From Gammaproteobacteria bacterium (GTDB lineage: Bacteria; Pseudomonadota; Gammaproteobacteria; DSM-16500), in NCBI GenBank assembly GCA_013286215.1, contig JABDGC010000008.1, forward strand, positions 1-53,246: a DNA stretch of 53,246 bases, in the 5' to 3' direction. The notes below the pieces were generated by a model. It was not told the DNA's origin and searched no databases. It was given only the letters and a program-made list of their open reading frames with translations. This document shows, piece after piece, positions 35,577 to 44,353 of the stretch. Each line of letters opens with the position of its first letter. The first letter of the stretch is position 1. The position numbers and the translations under genes are program-made.

Positions 35577-36374
35577 ATGCCGAAAAAGCCAGAATGGCGG
35601 CAGTTACCCATCGAGCAGCTGGTTCGCGGTCGCTATCAACCGCGGCAACACTTCGATCCGGCGCAATTACAGGAATTGGCGGATTCCATCAAAACCACCG
35701 GCGGTTTATTGCAGCCCATCATCGTGCGTCCTCTGGCTGGCGGCCAATATGAAATCATCGCCGGAGAACGCCGCTGGCGCGCCGTGCAATTGGCGGGCTT
35801 CGGAGAAATTTCCTGTTTGATCGGTCACTACAATGACGAACAGGCGCTGCAGGCTTCCATTATTGAAAATATCAGTCGCGCCGATTTAAATCCAATCGAA
35901 GAAGCGCAAGCCTATCAACGACTCATCGACGAATTCACTTATTCCCATGAAGAAATCGCCGCCGCTATCGGGCGGTCGCGGGTTTCCGTGACCAACTCCC
36001 TGCGCTTGCTAAAGCTGGATCCGCGCGTCAGGGATTTTATTATTCAAGGAAAAATCTCCGAGGGCCACGGGAAAATCCTGGCTGGGTTTCCTTTGGAACA
36101 GCAATATAGTTTGGCTGAGCGTTGTGTTTCCCATCATTGGAGTGTGCGTAAGCTCGAAGCCGAAGCTAAAAAGTTACAGCCTTCGCAGGATGCCAGTCCC
36201 TACAGCGATCCGAATGTCCGCTGTCTGGAGACGGCCTTGTCCGAGCATGTCGGCAACCGTGTGCTCATTGAGTGCGAAGAACGCGGTGGTGGCTATATGA
36301 AAATTCGCTTTAACAACGTCGACGAATTGGAAGGCCATTTTTCTCGCCTCGGCTTCCGCTATGAAGTAAGTTAA
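35577..36374 (+). CDS. ParB/Spo0J-family DNA-binding protein
   Basis: The roughly 265-residue protein has the ParB N-terminal CTPase-type domain (PIEQLVRGRYQPRQHF, IKTTGGLLQPIIVRPL, IAGERRWRAVQLAG with the GERRxRA motif, and ASIIENISRADLNPIEEA). It is followed by a helix-turn-helix (SHEEIAAAIGRSRVSVTNSLRLLKL, given in part) and a C-terminal dimer region. ATG 35577 has AAGGA 10 bp upstream; TTG 35538 is an alternative. No parA is adjacent, so this may be a second, orphan ParB or a Noc-like protein. Confidence 0.88.
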   Translation: MPKKPEWRQLPIEQLVRGRYQPRQHFDPAQLQELADSIKTTGGLLQPIIVRPLAGGQYEIIAGERRWRAVQLAGFGEISCLIGHYNDEQALQASIIENISRADLNPIEEAQAYQRLIDEFTYSHEEIAAAIGRSRVSVTNSLRLLKLDPRVRDFIIQGKISEGHGKILAGFPLEQQYSLAERCVSHHWSVRKLEAEAKKLQPSQDASPYSDPNVRCLETALSEHVGNRVLIECEERGGGYMKIRFNNVDELEGHFSRLGFRYEVS

Positions 36375-36446
36375 GCTGTGCGCAAGATGACAGTGGGAAG
36401 GCATTTGCGTTATGATATGACCGTCCTTATAGACCGAGAATAAATC

Positions 36447-37841
36447 ATGATGAAGCTTTCTTTGGCCAAATTGGCCGCGTTGTTCGCAAATGATTTGCCG
36501 GTAGCGGAACAGGCGAAGTATCAAAATCAATATTTTCAAGGAATTAGCACTGATACCCGCACGCTGCAGCCGGGTCAGCTTTTTATCGCGCTTGAAGGCG
36601 AAAATTACGACGGCCATCTCTTTGTCGAAGAGGCCCAAAAGAAGGGCGCGGTGGCTGCTGTAGTGAAGCGCAAGAGCGCAGCTTCTCTACCCCAGATTCT
36701 CGTTTCGGACACCGTGCAGGCTTTGGGTGCATTGGCACATTATTGGCGCAAACAATTTAATCTGCCGGCCATCGGGTTGACGGGCAGCAACGGCAAGACG
36801 ACGCTCAAGAATATGATCGCTTCCATTCTTCGCGCCGCCTGCGATAATCAACCGGATAGTGTGTTGTCAACAGAAGGCAATTTAAATAATCACATCGGCG
36901 TGCCGCTGATGTTGTCGCGTCTGCAAACCTCGCACCGCTATGCCGTTATCGAAATGGGTATGAATCATTTCGGTGAAATTTCCTATCTGACCCAAATGGT
37001 TTGCCCCACGGTCGCCATTATCACCAATGCGTGCCCGGCGCATTTACAAGGTGTTTCCGATCTGGCCGGTGTTGCTCGCGCCAAGGGTGAAATTTTCTCT
37101 GGACTGTCGCAAACGGGAGCGGCCATCCTAAATCGAGAGGACACTTATTATTCTTACTGGAAGGGGTTGATTGGCCAGCGGCTTTGCCTAACCTTTGGGC
37201 TTAACGCGCCGGCCGACATTTACGCCATTATGCATGCTTCCACGGATTCATTAAAACAGGCGGTCACCTTGGTCAGACCCGGCGAACGCATCGACGTGGC
37301 GTTGCCGCTTTTGGGTCAGCACAATGTGATGAATGCCTTAGCGGCGACAGCAGCTTGCACCGCTTTGCACATCGACGCCCAGGCCATCAAAGCGGGACTG
37401 GAAAACGTGGAGCCGGCGAAAGGACGCCTGCAATTGCATGCCTTTGCCCGCGATATTCGCCTCATCGACGATACCTACAACGCGAATCCCGCTTCTTTGA
37501 CGGCGGCGGTCAAGGTCTTGGCCAAGTTTGCGGGAAATAAAATTCTGATTCTGGGAGACATGCGCGAATTGGGAGACAGCTCTTCGGATTTGCATGCCAG
37601 CATGGGTGAAACCATCCGCCAGGCCGGTATTGACCAGCTCTTCACCTACGGTGATTTGTCTGAGCACATTAGCAAGAATTTTGGTGAAAATGCCTATCAT
37701 TTCCGAGATCAAAAAGTGTTGGTGGACACGCTGAGGAAGCAGCTGCGGCCGAATTCAACCTTACTCATCAAGGGTTCGCGCTATATGAAAATGGAAAACG
37801 TAGTCGCAGCCTTAAAAGAAGTGCTCTGCCATGACCATTAA
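36447..37841 (+). CDS. murF: UDP-MurNAc-tripeptide--D-Ala-D-Ala ligase
   Basis: This cytoplasmic Mur ligase completes the pentapeptide of the peptidoglycan precursor. The 464-residue protein has an N-terminal UDP-binding domain (STDTRTLQPGQLFIALEGENYDG in part), the ATP site LTGSNGKTTLKNMI, the central EMGMNHFGEI and NACPAHLQG blocks, and LIDDTYNANPASL in the C-terminal domain. ATG 36447 is the first of two tandem ATGs (36447, 36450). It overlaps the next gene by 11 bp. The rest of the mur cluster is not in the window. Confidence 0.95.
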   Translation: MMKLSLAKLAALFANDLPVAEQAKYQNQYFQGISTDTRTLQPGQLFIALEGENYDGHLFVEEAQKKGAVAAVVKRKSAASLPQILVSDTVQALGALAHYWRKQFNLPAIGLTGSNGKTTLKNMIASILRAACDNQPDSVLSTEGNLNNHIGVPLMLSRLQTSHRYAVIEMGMNHFGEISYLTQMVCPTVAIITNACPAHLQGVSDLAGVARAKGEIFSGLSQTGAAILNREDTYYSYWKGLIGQRLCLTFGLNAPADIYAIMHASTDSLKQAVTLVRPGERIDVALPLLGQHNVMNALAATAACTALHIDAQAIKAGLENVEPAKGRLQLHAFARDIRLIDDTYNANPASLTAAVKVLAKFAGNKILILGDMRELGDSSSDLHASMGETIRQAGIDQLFTYGDLSEHISKNFGENAYHFRDQKVLVDTLRKQLRPNSTLLIKGSRYMKMENVVAALKEVLCHDH

Positions 37842-39291
37842 AACGCCTGTTACCATCGCCTACGGCGATGGCATCGGTCCGGAAATCATGACCGCGACCC
37901 TGAAAATTCTTGAAGCGGCCGGAGTTCAATTGGCGCCGGAAGTCATCGAGGTGGGAGAAAAGGTCTATCTGCAAGGGAATACCACCGGCATTCCCGATTC
38001 TGCCTGGGAATCGCTCAAGCGCACCAAGGTCTTATTAAAAGGCCCCATCACCACGCCCCAGGGTGGCGGCTACAAAAGCCTGAACGTGACCCTGCGCAAA
38101 ACCCTAAGCCTCTTTGCCAATGTGCGCCCCAGTGTTTCCTATTATCCTTATGTGCCAGCCAAGTGTCCTAACATTGATCTAGTCATCGTGCGTGAAAATG
38201 AGGAAGGCACCTACACGGGTATTGAGCATCGCCATACGGACGATGTTTTTCAATGCCTGAAGCTGGTGACACGCCCCGGTTGTGAGCGGGTGATTCATTA
38301 CGCTTTTGAGTATGCGCGCAAGCATAACCGCAAGAAAGTCACTTGCATGACCAAAGATAACATCATGAAGATGACGGACGGCCTTTTCCATCAAGTGTTC
38401 AATGAGTTGGCGGCGGACTATCCCGACATTCAGAATGAACACTACATCATTGACATCGGCGCGGCGCGTCTTGCGACTCAGCCAGAAATTTTCGACGTGA
38501 TTGTGACGACCAATTTATACGGCGATATTCTCTCCGATGTCGCGGCGCAAATCGCGGGTTCCGTGGGACTCGCGGGTTCTGCCAATATCGGCAATCATAT
38601 GGCGCTTTTTGAGGCGATTCACGGTTCCGCGCCGGATATTGCCGGCAAGAAACTGGCGAATCCGTCCGGCTTGCTGAATGGTGCCATTCAAATGTTGGTG
38701 CACATCAATCAGCCCGAGCGCGCGGCCCTCATTGAAAATGCCTGGCTTAAAACCCTGGAAGACGGCCTCCACACCGCCGATATTTATTCTCCCGAGCGCA
38801 GCAAGAAAAAGGTCAACACCGATGAATTCGCCGACGCGGTTATCGCGCGGCTCGGGCAGAAGCCGGCTCATTTTAAGCCTGTGACCTATCGCTCGGATGT
38901 TCCCGCCAATATTGAATGTTATGGCGAGTACAAGTCCACGACAGCGAAGAAGGAATTGGTCGGCGTGGATCTTACGTTAGACAATCCTCGCTTGACCATC
39001 GACGAGCTGGCCTTGATCCTCGGCAAACTGACAACCCGCTTGAAACCGGTTGTCATTTCCAGCCGCGGCTTGAAGGTGTGGCCGAAGAGCATGATCGACG
39101 CGCCTTATACCCAACATTGCACCTGCCGCTTTCAATCGGCGGAGGATGTGAAGTATTTGACGCCTATTACCCAGGAAACGATTATCCAAGTGATGCAGGA
39201 ATTGACGCAGTTGGGCATGGATATCGTCAAGACCGAGAACCTCTATACTTTCGACGGCAAACTGGGCTTTAGTTTGATGCAGGGGCAGTAA
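37831..39291 (+). CDS. icd: Isocitrate dehydrogenase, Thermus/Rickettsia type
   Basis: The 486-residue enzyme converts isocitrate to 2-oxoglutarate. It begins TIAYGDGIGPEIMTATL and has RENEEGTYTGIEH (substrate loop), TKDNIMKMTDGLF, IVTTNLYGDILSD and HGSAPDIAGK. A C-terminal extension of about 140 residues (from about 345) is typical of the Thermus and Rickettsia-like group and absent from the 416-residue E. coli enzyme. NAD or NADP preference is not certain. The murF overlap of 11 bp suggests translational coupling to a cell-wall gene, an odd pairing. Confidence 0.92.
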   Translation: MTIKTPVTIAYGDGIGPEIMTATLKILEAAGVQLAPEVIEVGEKVYLQGNTTGIPDSAWESLKRTKVLLKGPITTPQGGGYKSLNVTLRKTLSLFANVRPSVSYYPYVPAKCPNIDLVIVRENEEGTYTGIEHRHTDDVFQCLKLVTRPGCERVIHYAFEYARKHNRKKVTCMTKDNIMKMTDGLFHQVFNELAADYPDIQNEHYIIDIGAARLATQPEIFDVIVTTNLYGDILSDVAAQIAGSVGLAGSANIGNHMALFEAIHGSAPDIAGKKLANPSGLLNGAIQMLVHINQPERAALIENAWLKTLEDGLHTADIYSPERSKKKVNTDEFADAVIARLGQKPAHFKPVTYRSDVPANIECYGEYKSTTAKKELVGVDLTLDNPRLTIDELALILGKLTTRLKPVVISSRGLKVWPKSMIDAPYTQHCTCRFQSAEDVKYLTPITQETIIQVMQELTQLGMDIVKTENLYTFDGKLGFSLMQGQ

Positions 39292-39317
39292 GAAGACATC
39301 GCGGGGAAACAAAACAG

Positions 39318-39494
39318 GATTTATTTCTCAATACTTCTAAAGAAGTAGTAGAAAATGCCTCGTTTATTGAAAATATTAATGCAGCAATTGAGTACATTGA
39401 TGCTAATACAAAAAAAACACGAAGCATTTTATTTAATAAAATTGATTCTTCGCAACATCACCATGATAAATCAAAAACAGCTCATTCGAGATAG
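39318..39494 (+). pseudogene. AT-rich gene remnant (C-terminal scrap)
   Basis: Within the 231-bp gap between icd and sua5 one frame is open for 58 codons without a start and ends at TAG 39492-39494. Its translation looks like real protein (ENASFIENINAAIEYIDAN, then TKKTRSILFNKIDSSQHHH). The DNA is much AT-richer than the genes on either side, and no promoter or ribosome site is visible. It is best read as the 3' end of a lost, foreign gene. No family recognised. Confidence 0.4.
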
Positions 39495-39522
39495 TCTAGG
39501 CTTGATAAAATAGATCCTTAGC

Positions 39523-40512
39523 CTAGGCGGAAGAGGATCGTGACCGCCCCGCGGCTTTGGCTAATCTGTCACGAATTGCTTCCCACTCTCGGCTTTCTGG
39601 CGCAGCCTCCACTGCGATTTGCTTAAACCCCTGCTGATCCAGTCTTCGCAAGGTCAGATATAAATCATGCGCATACTGCCGCGGTTCCTCGCTCATCATC
39701 AAGCAGTGCACCCCTTCCGGTTGTATGCTCGGTTGCCGTCGAACGAGAAATGCCAGCGGCAAATCCGCTGCTGTTAGCGTATTCAAAAATCCTTCAAGAT
39801 CATCAGTAGCCACTAAATTCAAGCGTGTTTCCGGCGCATAATGTACCGGATCCATTCCCGGCACGCGCGGCGCACTTTGCTGGGAAAAAAGCAGCGGCTT
39901 TTTAAGCGCCTGCTCCAGTTGTTCTGCGCTAATCATTCCCGGCCGTAAAATTACGGGCTGCTCCCGGCTTAAATCCAAAATCGTCGACTCCAGCCCTACC
40001 TCACAAACGCCGCCTTCCAGAATGCAAGCCACCTTCGAGCCCAGCTCTTCGCGAACCGCTTGTGCCGTTGTCGGGCTGAGATGGGTAAAGCGGTTTGCCG
40101 AAGGCGCGGCAATTCCATCGCCAAAAGCGCGCAGCAAAGCTTGGGCCACCGGATGCGCGGGCAGACGCAAACCCACCGTATCTTGTCCGCCGGTTAGGAG
40201 CGTCGAAACCTCGGGCCGCTTTTTCAAAATTAGGGTCAAAGGCCCGGGCCAAAAGGCCTTCGCTAGAACATCTACTTCCGGTGGCAACTCACGTGCCCAA
40301 TCGGAAAGCTGTGCCGTGGAGGCTAGATGCACAATCAAAGGATGACTAAAAGGACGTCCTTTTGCGAGAAAGATCTTGGTCAGCGCCTCTGGCTGCCGCG
40401 CATGCGCCCCCAGGCCATAGACTGTTTCAGTCGGCAGGGCGACCAGCTCGCCGGCGCGCAAAAACGCCACAGCTTGTTGGATGGGGGTTTGATGAATGGC
40501 TTTCATGGTCAT
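39523..40512 (-). CDS. sua5: L-threonylcarbamoyladenylate synthase (Sua5 type)
   Basis: The enzyme makes threonylcarbamoyl-AMP for the t6A modification of tRNA. The N-terminal YrdC domain (1-205) has LVALPTETVYGLGAHA, KGRPFSHPLIVHL, FWPGPLTLIL and the SANRFTHLSPTTA block. A C-terminal Sua5 domain follows (about 215-320; VPGMDPVHYAPETRL, then LTLRRLDQQGFKQIAVEA). The two-domain form (329 residues) is the Sua5 type and differs from the short TsaC of E. coli. Start ATG 40512 or ATG 40506. Confidence 0.92.
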   Translation of the reverse strand: MTMKAIHQTPIQQAVAFLRAGELVALPTETVYGLGAHARQPEALTKIFLAKGRPFSHPLIVHLASTAQLSDWARELPPEVDVLAKAFWPGPLTLILKKRPEVSTLLTGGQDTVGLRLPAHPVAQALLRAFGDGIAAPSANRFTHLSPTTAQAVREELGSKVACILEGGVCEVGLESTILDLSREQPVILRPGMISAEQLEQALKKPLLFSQQSAPRVPGMDPVHYAPETRLNLVATDDLEGFLNTLTAADLPLAFLVRRQPSIQPEGVHCLMMSEEPRQYAHDLYLTLRRLDQQGFKQIAVEAAPESREWEAIRDRLAKAAGRSRSSSA

Positions 40513-40652
40513 GTCTTTGAATCAATCAAAACGCTTTAAATTGCTGGGTTCAAATCGCCCCTAGGATAACATATTGTTAGCCGGTTAAGCACGTGGGTTT
40601 GATCGATATTGGAAAAATACAATAAATTAAAATAAAACAAGATGTTACTAAA

Positions 40653-40702
40653 ATCAATAATACCAATAGTTGTCATATATGACAACTATTGGTATTATTG
40701 AT
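40653..40702. repeat. Perfect 50-bp palindrome before the toxin gene
   Basis: Every base from 40653 to 40677 pairs with its partner from 40678 to 40702: 25-bp arms with no loop, centred on TGTCATA/TATGACA. It ends 2 bp before the toxin ATG. In AbiE systems the antitoxin AbiEi binds inverted repeats in its own promoter; arms of this length would suit such an operator. In RNA it would fold over the start codon. The AT-rich stretch 40612-40652 may hold the promoter. Confidence 0.9.
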
Positions 40703-40704
40703 AG

Positions 40705-41457
40705 ATGAGCAACTTACAGACACAGATCGAGTTATTCCATCTGCTTTTCCTTCGTCAGCTTGAAGGAAAGCTGGATAAAAAGTTATATGCTCTAAAAGAC
40801 GGATGTAATCTACGATTTTTTTTTAAAAGTATTCGTTATTCAGAAGATATAAACTTCGATGTAAGCATCATTTCGAAAGTAACGCTCGAAAATAAAATAA
40901 ATAAAATTCTAGCGAGTGATGGATTTAACCGAATCCTGCAAAGTAAAGGAATCGAATTGATTCAAGCAAATGCAACCAAGCAGACAGCAATAACACAACG
41001 ATGGAAGATATTATTGGGAGTTAAAAATGCCTCTCTGCCTATCCCAACAAAAATTGAATTTTCAAGGTGCAACCTGGACGCAGGGGTTGCTTATGTTGCC
41101 GTCGATAGTGAGTTGCTTTCTCAGTACCAACTTTATCCTATCCTCTGTAATCATTATGAGCGTGATACTGCATTTTTACAGAAAGTTAATGCGCTCATTT
41201 ATAGAACCCAGACCCAGACCAGGGATATTTTTGACTTGAAATGGCTTTTGGATCAGGGGGTAAAGCCCTGTTTAGATGATTTTTCATCGCGACAGCTAGC
41301 AACTGCAGTAGCAAATGCGCAAGTGCTTCATTATGCTGATTTTAAGGGGCAAGTCCTTGCTTATTTAATGGAAGAATATAAACAATTTTATGACTCAGAA
41401 GAAAAATGGCAGGAAATTCGCGGACATGTTGTTGCCGTGCTACAAGGAAAAAAATAA
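40705..41457 (+). CDS. AbiEii/AbiGii-type nucleotidyltransferase toxin
   Basis: The 250-residue protein has the nucleotidyltransferase pattern of the type IV toxin family: LKDGCNLRFFF (LKGG-T-LR in most relatives) followed by IRYSEDINFDV, the R-S-D-D metal-binding motif. The second Asp of the usual DIDF is Asn (DINF). Helical C-terminal part: ALIYRTQTQTRDIFDLKWLL, which carries the conserved R-x-x-D-D/F-L. No ribosome site precedes the ATG, which sits 2 bp after the palindrome, so translation is likely weak or leaderless. It overlaps the antitoxin start by 1 bp. Gene order toxin-antitoxin is reversed from classical abiEi-abiEii. Confidence 0.83.
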   Translation: MSNLQTQIELFHLLFLRQLEGKLDKKLYALKDGCNLRFFFKSIRYSEDINFDVSIISKVTLENKINKILASDGFNRILQSKGIELIQANATKQTAITQRWKILLGVKNASLPIPTKIEFSRCNLDAGVAYVAVDSELLSQYQLYPILCNHYERDTAFLQKVNALIYRTQTQTRDIFDLKWLLDQGVKPCLDDFSSRQLATAVANAQVLHYADFKGQVLAYLMEEYKQFYDSEEKWQEIRGHVVAVLQGKK

Positions 41458-42074
41458 TGCGAATCATCGATGCTGAGCAAAAATTATTAGCATTGAAACA
41501 GCCGGTACTGCAAACACGGGATGTATCCGCTTGCTTAAATATCCCTGATGCGCAAGCCAGCAAAATTTTAGACCGTCTCACGAAAGCGGGACGATTTGTA
41601 CGGTTGATGCGTGGCAAATGGGCGACAACCCCGCAAATTGACCCCTTGATTTTGCCGGAGTATCTTACCGCGCCTTTTCCAAGTTATATATCGTTACAGA
41701 CGGCTTTATTTTATCATGGCTATCTTTCTCAAATTCCACAGTCAATCTATGCTATTTCTTTGGCAAGGACGCGCCAATATGCTACGCGCTTTGGAATGAT
41801 TTCCATTCATCATTTGCAGTCGGATTTCTTTTTTGGCTTTGAGACAGTGAATCAAATTAAAATAGCGACGCCTGAAAAAGCCTTGATCGATCTTTTATAT
41901 CTGACCCCGGCTAAGTCAAAATTATTTAAAACACTGCCCGAGGTGGAATTTCCAAAAATATTTAGCTTAAAAAGGGCAAAAACCATCATCCAGAAAATTA
42001 CCTCACAACAAAGAAGAACCTTGGTGGAAAGACGCTTGAAAGTGTTATTGCTGGAATTCGCTAGAGAGTCTTAG
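41457..42074 (+). CDS. AbiEi-type antitoxin / transcriptional regulator
   Basis: The 205-residue protein begins with a winged helix (1-60; QTRDVSACLNIPDAQASKIL, then KAGRFVRLMRGKWA). The AbiEi antitoxin core follows (PSYISLQTALFYHGYLSQIP, IKIATPEKALIDLLYL). ATG 41457 is used: it overlaps the toxin stop (TAATG) and follows AAGGA by 9 bp. Such antitoxins both counter the toxin and repress the operon by binding inverted repeats, which fits the palindrome at 40653. The end overlaps convergent argE by 3 bp. Confidence 0.85.
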   Translation: MRIIDAEQKLLALKQPVLQTRDVSACLNIPDAQASKILDRLTKAGRFVRLMRGKWATTPQIDPLILPEYLTAPFPSYISLQTALFYHGYLSQIPQSIYAISLARTRQYATRFGMISIHHLQSDFFFGFETVNQIKIATPEKALIDLLYLTPAKSKLFKTLPEVEFPKIFSLKRAKTIIQKITSQQRRTLVERRLKVLLLEFARES

Positions 42075-43237
42075 GTCATTGATCGTGCCAAGTCGCGCAA
42101 CACGGCTTCACAAAGGCTTAATTGCTCAATGGCGATATACTCATTCGCGCGATGCGCCTGCTCAATGCTGCCTGGCCCGCAGAGAATGGTGGGAATCCCT
42201 GCTTGTTGAAACAAGCCTGCTTCGGTCGCATAGCCCACTTTAAAGACTTTGTCATCCCGGCGCAGTTGACGCAGCAATTGCGTTAGCGGCGTTTGCGCGC
42301 CGGCCTCAAAAGCGGGCACGCCGGCGATGGCATCCACTTCCAGGGAAGCTTCGGGATATTCTTGACGCATCTTGGGCAACAAGTCTTGGGTGAGATAGGT
42401 TTGAATGGGCTTGAGGATCCACTGTGGATCGACCGTGGGCAGATTGCGAAACTCAAAGAAAAATTCACAAAAGGAAGGAATGGTATTGTAGGCATTGCCG
42501 CCTTGAATGGTGTTTGTGGAGAGCGTGGTAAAAGGCACGTCATAATCGTGATCAAAGGGGCCTTGCTGCTTGATCTGATCGGCCCAGTCGCGAAGGTGGC
42601 AAATGAGCCGCGCCGCATATTCAATCGCGTTGCAGCCCTGAGCGGTGAGCGAGGAGTGGGCGGCCTTGCCTTGCGCGCGACAGCGAAATAAATGAATGCC
42701 CTTGTGCGCTATCACCGGGTGCAGTTCCGTCGGTTCACCGACGATGCAGCCGTCGGGTTTGATGCCGTTTTGAACCAGATCGGCGATCATCACCGCGGCG
42801 CCGTGGCAGCCGACCTCCTCATCGTAGGAAAAAGCGAAATGCAGTGGTTTGGCTAGCTTCAGGTTTTTAAACTCCGGCAGTAGGGCGAGGGCAACAGCAA
42901 TGAAGCCCTTCATATCCGAAGTACCGCGGCCATAAATCCGCTCCCCCTTGGTGGTGGCGCAAAAAGGATCGGTTTCCCATTGCTGCCCATCCACCGGAAC
43001 CACGTCGGTGTGGCCGGATAAAACAATGCCGCCCTGGGTGCTGCCATCCGCTGCCGGTAGCGTGGCAAAGATATTAGCTTTCTTGCCGGAGGCGTCCTGG
43101 GTTAAACGGGTCTTGAGCCCCTGCGCGTCAAAACAGCCTTGAATTTCGGCGATTAAATCCAGGTTGGAATTACGGGAGGTGCTGTCAAAAGAAACTAATT
43201 TGGCCAACCATTCTAGGCTGCTACGCTGCTGTTTCAA
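42071..43237 (-). CDS. argE: Acetylornithine deacetylase
   Basis: This M20-family zinc hydrolase frees ornithine from N-acetylornithine. The 388-residue protein has metal-binding SGHTDVVPVDGQQW, GRGTSDMKGFIAVAL, the catalytic Glu pair in YDEEVGCHGA, GEPTELHPVIAHKG and the late His in EQAHRANEYI. It lies far from the arginine block at 11.5-16.2 kb. No argA, argB, argC or argJ is in the window. In this organism ArgE may serve salvage of acetylated ornithine rather than a full pathway. Confidence 0.92.
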   Translation of the reverse strand: MKQQRSSLEWLAKLVSFDSTSRNSNLDLIAEIQGCFDAQGLKTRLTQDASGKKANIFATLPAADGSTQGGIVLSGHTDVVPVDGQQWETDPFCATTKGERIYGRGTSDMKGFIAVALALLPEFKNLKLAKPLHFAFSYDEEVGCHGAAVMIADLVQNGIKPDGCIVGEPTELHPVIAHKGIHLFRCRAQGKAAHSSLTAQGCNAIEYAARLICHLRDWADQIKQQGPFDHDYDVPFTTLSTNTIQGGNAYNTIPSFCEFFFEFRNLPTVDPQWILKPIQTYLTQDLLPKMRQEYPEASLEVDAIAGVPAFEAGAQTPLTQLLRQLRRDDKVFKVGYATEAGLFQQAGIPTILCGPGSIEQAHRANEYIAIEQLSLCEAVLRDLARSMT

Positions 43238-43251
43238 GGTGCTTCTCCATT

Positions 43252-43470
43252 CAGAAAATGCTTCGAGACGCGTGCTAGTAGAGCGTCAACTTGATTTTGT
43301 CGTCCTGTGCAAAGTCTCTGTCATCCTGAGCGCAGCGAAGGATCTCACTCCCTAAGCAGCAAGGAGATCCTTCGCTGCGCTCAGGATGACAGCAAGCGAA
43401 ACGGGACAAAATCAAGTTGACACTGTACTAGGCACGCTCCTCAGCAGGAACGTTAAATTTTTTGTCGTGT
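43252..43470. repeat. Third repeat family, copy split by a MITE
   Basis: CAGAAAATGCTTCGAGACGCGTGCTA (43252-43277, given in two parts: CAGAAAATG and CTTCGAGACGCGTGCTA) and GGCACGCTCCTCAGCA onward (43431-43470) match the continuous copy at 29435-29500. The material between is the MITE-like element. This filled site shows that the element inserted into an existing repeat. Confidence 0.8.
43276..43430. mobile_element. MITE-like element, copy 2
   Basis: Inverted ends TAGTAGAGCGTCAACTTG and CAAGTTGACACTGTACTA match copy 1 at 27115. The core carries GTCATCCTGAGCGCAGCGAAGG and its complement as a long hairpin. CTAG borders both sides (43275-43278 and 43428-43431). No coding capacity, so movement would need a transposase from elsewhere. 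Confidence 0.88.
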
Positions 43471-43537
43471 ACAGAAGTTATTCTATAGTAAAATGCGTCA
43501 ATTTTCGCTAAACTAGCTTAAATTATAGGCGTTTTTC

Positions 43538-44353
43538 ATGCAGCAACTAGCTGAAATCATTCCCATAGCGAAGGTCCGCGGCGAAGCTCTCATGGTGCTT
43601 CCCCAAGATCTCTATATCCCTCCCGATGCCATGGAGGTCGTGCTGGATGCCTTCGAAGGCCCTCTGGACCTTTTGCTTTATCTGATCAAAAAACAAAATA
43701 TTGATATTCTGGACATTCCCGTGGCGGAAGTGACCCGCCAATATATGGAATATGTTGATTTTATCAAAGAGTTATCGCTTGAATTGGCGGCTGAATACCT
43801 GGTCATGGCCGCGCTTTTGACTGAAATCAAATCGCGTATGCTTCTGCCCAAAGTGGAAGAAAATAGCGAGGAAGAAGACCCTCGCACAGAACTGGTGCGC
43901 CGCCTGCAAATTTATGAACAATTCAAACGTGCCGCTGCTTCAATCGATGAAATGCCGCGTCAGGGGCGCGACTTTTTTCCGGTGCTCACCGACACCGCCA
44001 ATATGCCGATTGTCAAACCACTGCCGGTGGTCCATCTGAAAGAGGTGGTTTTCGCGTTTATGGAAGTTTTGAAACGCGCTGAGTTGGTGGCCGGTCATAA
44101 AATTCGCCGCGATGTGCTCTCGGTGCGTGACCGTATGTCGCAAATCATGATTCGCGTGCAAGAAGCCGAATTTGTGCCCTTCACCGATCTCTTCACTTCC
44201 CAAGAAGGCCGCCTTGGCGTCGTCGTCAGCTTTCTTGCCATGCTGGAACTGTTGAAAGACAAGATCATCGAATTTGTCCAGGTGGTTCCCTTTGGTCCGA
44301 TTCATTTGAAGGCGGCCCTGCAAGAGAAAACATCCGGAGCACCCTCGCTTTAG
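43538..44353 (+). CDS. scpA: Segregation and condensation protein A
   Basis: ScpA is the kleisin subunit that bridges SMC heads and binds ScpB. The 271-residue protein has the N-terminal kleisin block DAFEGPLDLLLYLIKKQNID, then IDILDIPVAEVTRQYMEYV, AAEYLVMAALLTEIKSRMLL and a C-terminal winged helix (VVSFLAMLELLKDKIIEFVQ). Start ATG 43538; ATG 43592 is also possible. Normally next to scpB, it is here about 10 kb away on the opposite strand. Its stop codon directly abuts that of convergent xthA. Confidence 0.93.
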   Translation: MQQLAEIIPIAKVRGEALMVLPQDLYIPPDAMEVVLDAFEGPLDLLLYLIKKQNIDILDIPVAEVTRQYMEYVDFIKELSLELAAEYLVMAALLTEIKSRMLLPKVEENSEEEDPRTELVRRLQIYEQFKRAAASIDEMPRQGRDFFPVLTDTANMPIVKPLPVVHLKEVVFAFMEVLKRAELVAGHKIRRDVLSVRDRMSQIMIRVQEAEFVPFTDLFTSQEGRLGVVVSFLAMLELLKDKIIEFVQVVPFGPIHLKAALQEKTSGAPSL

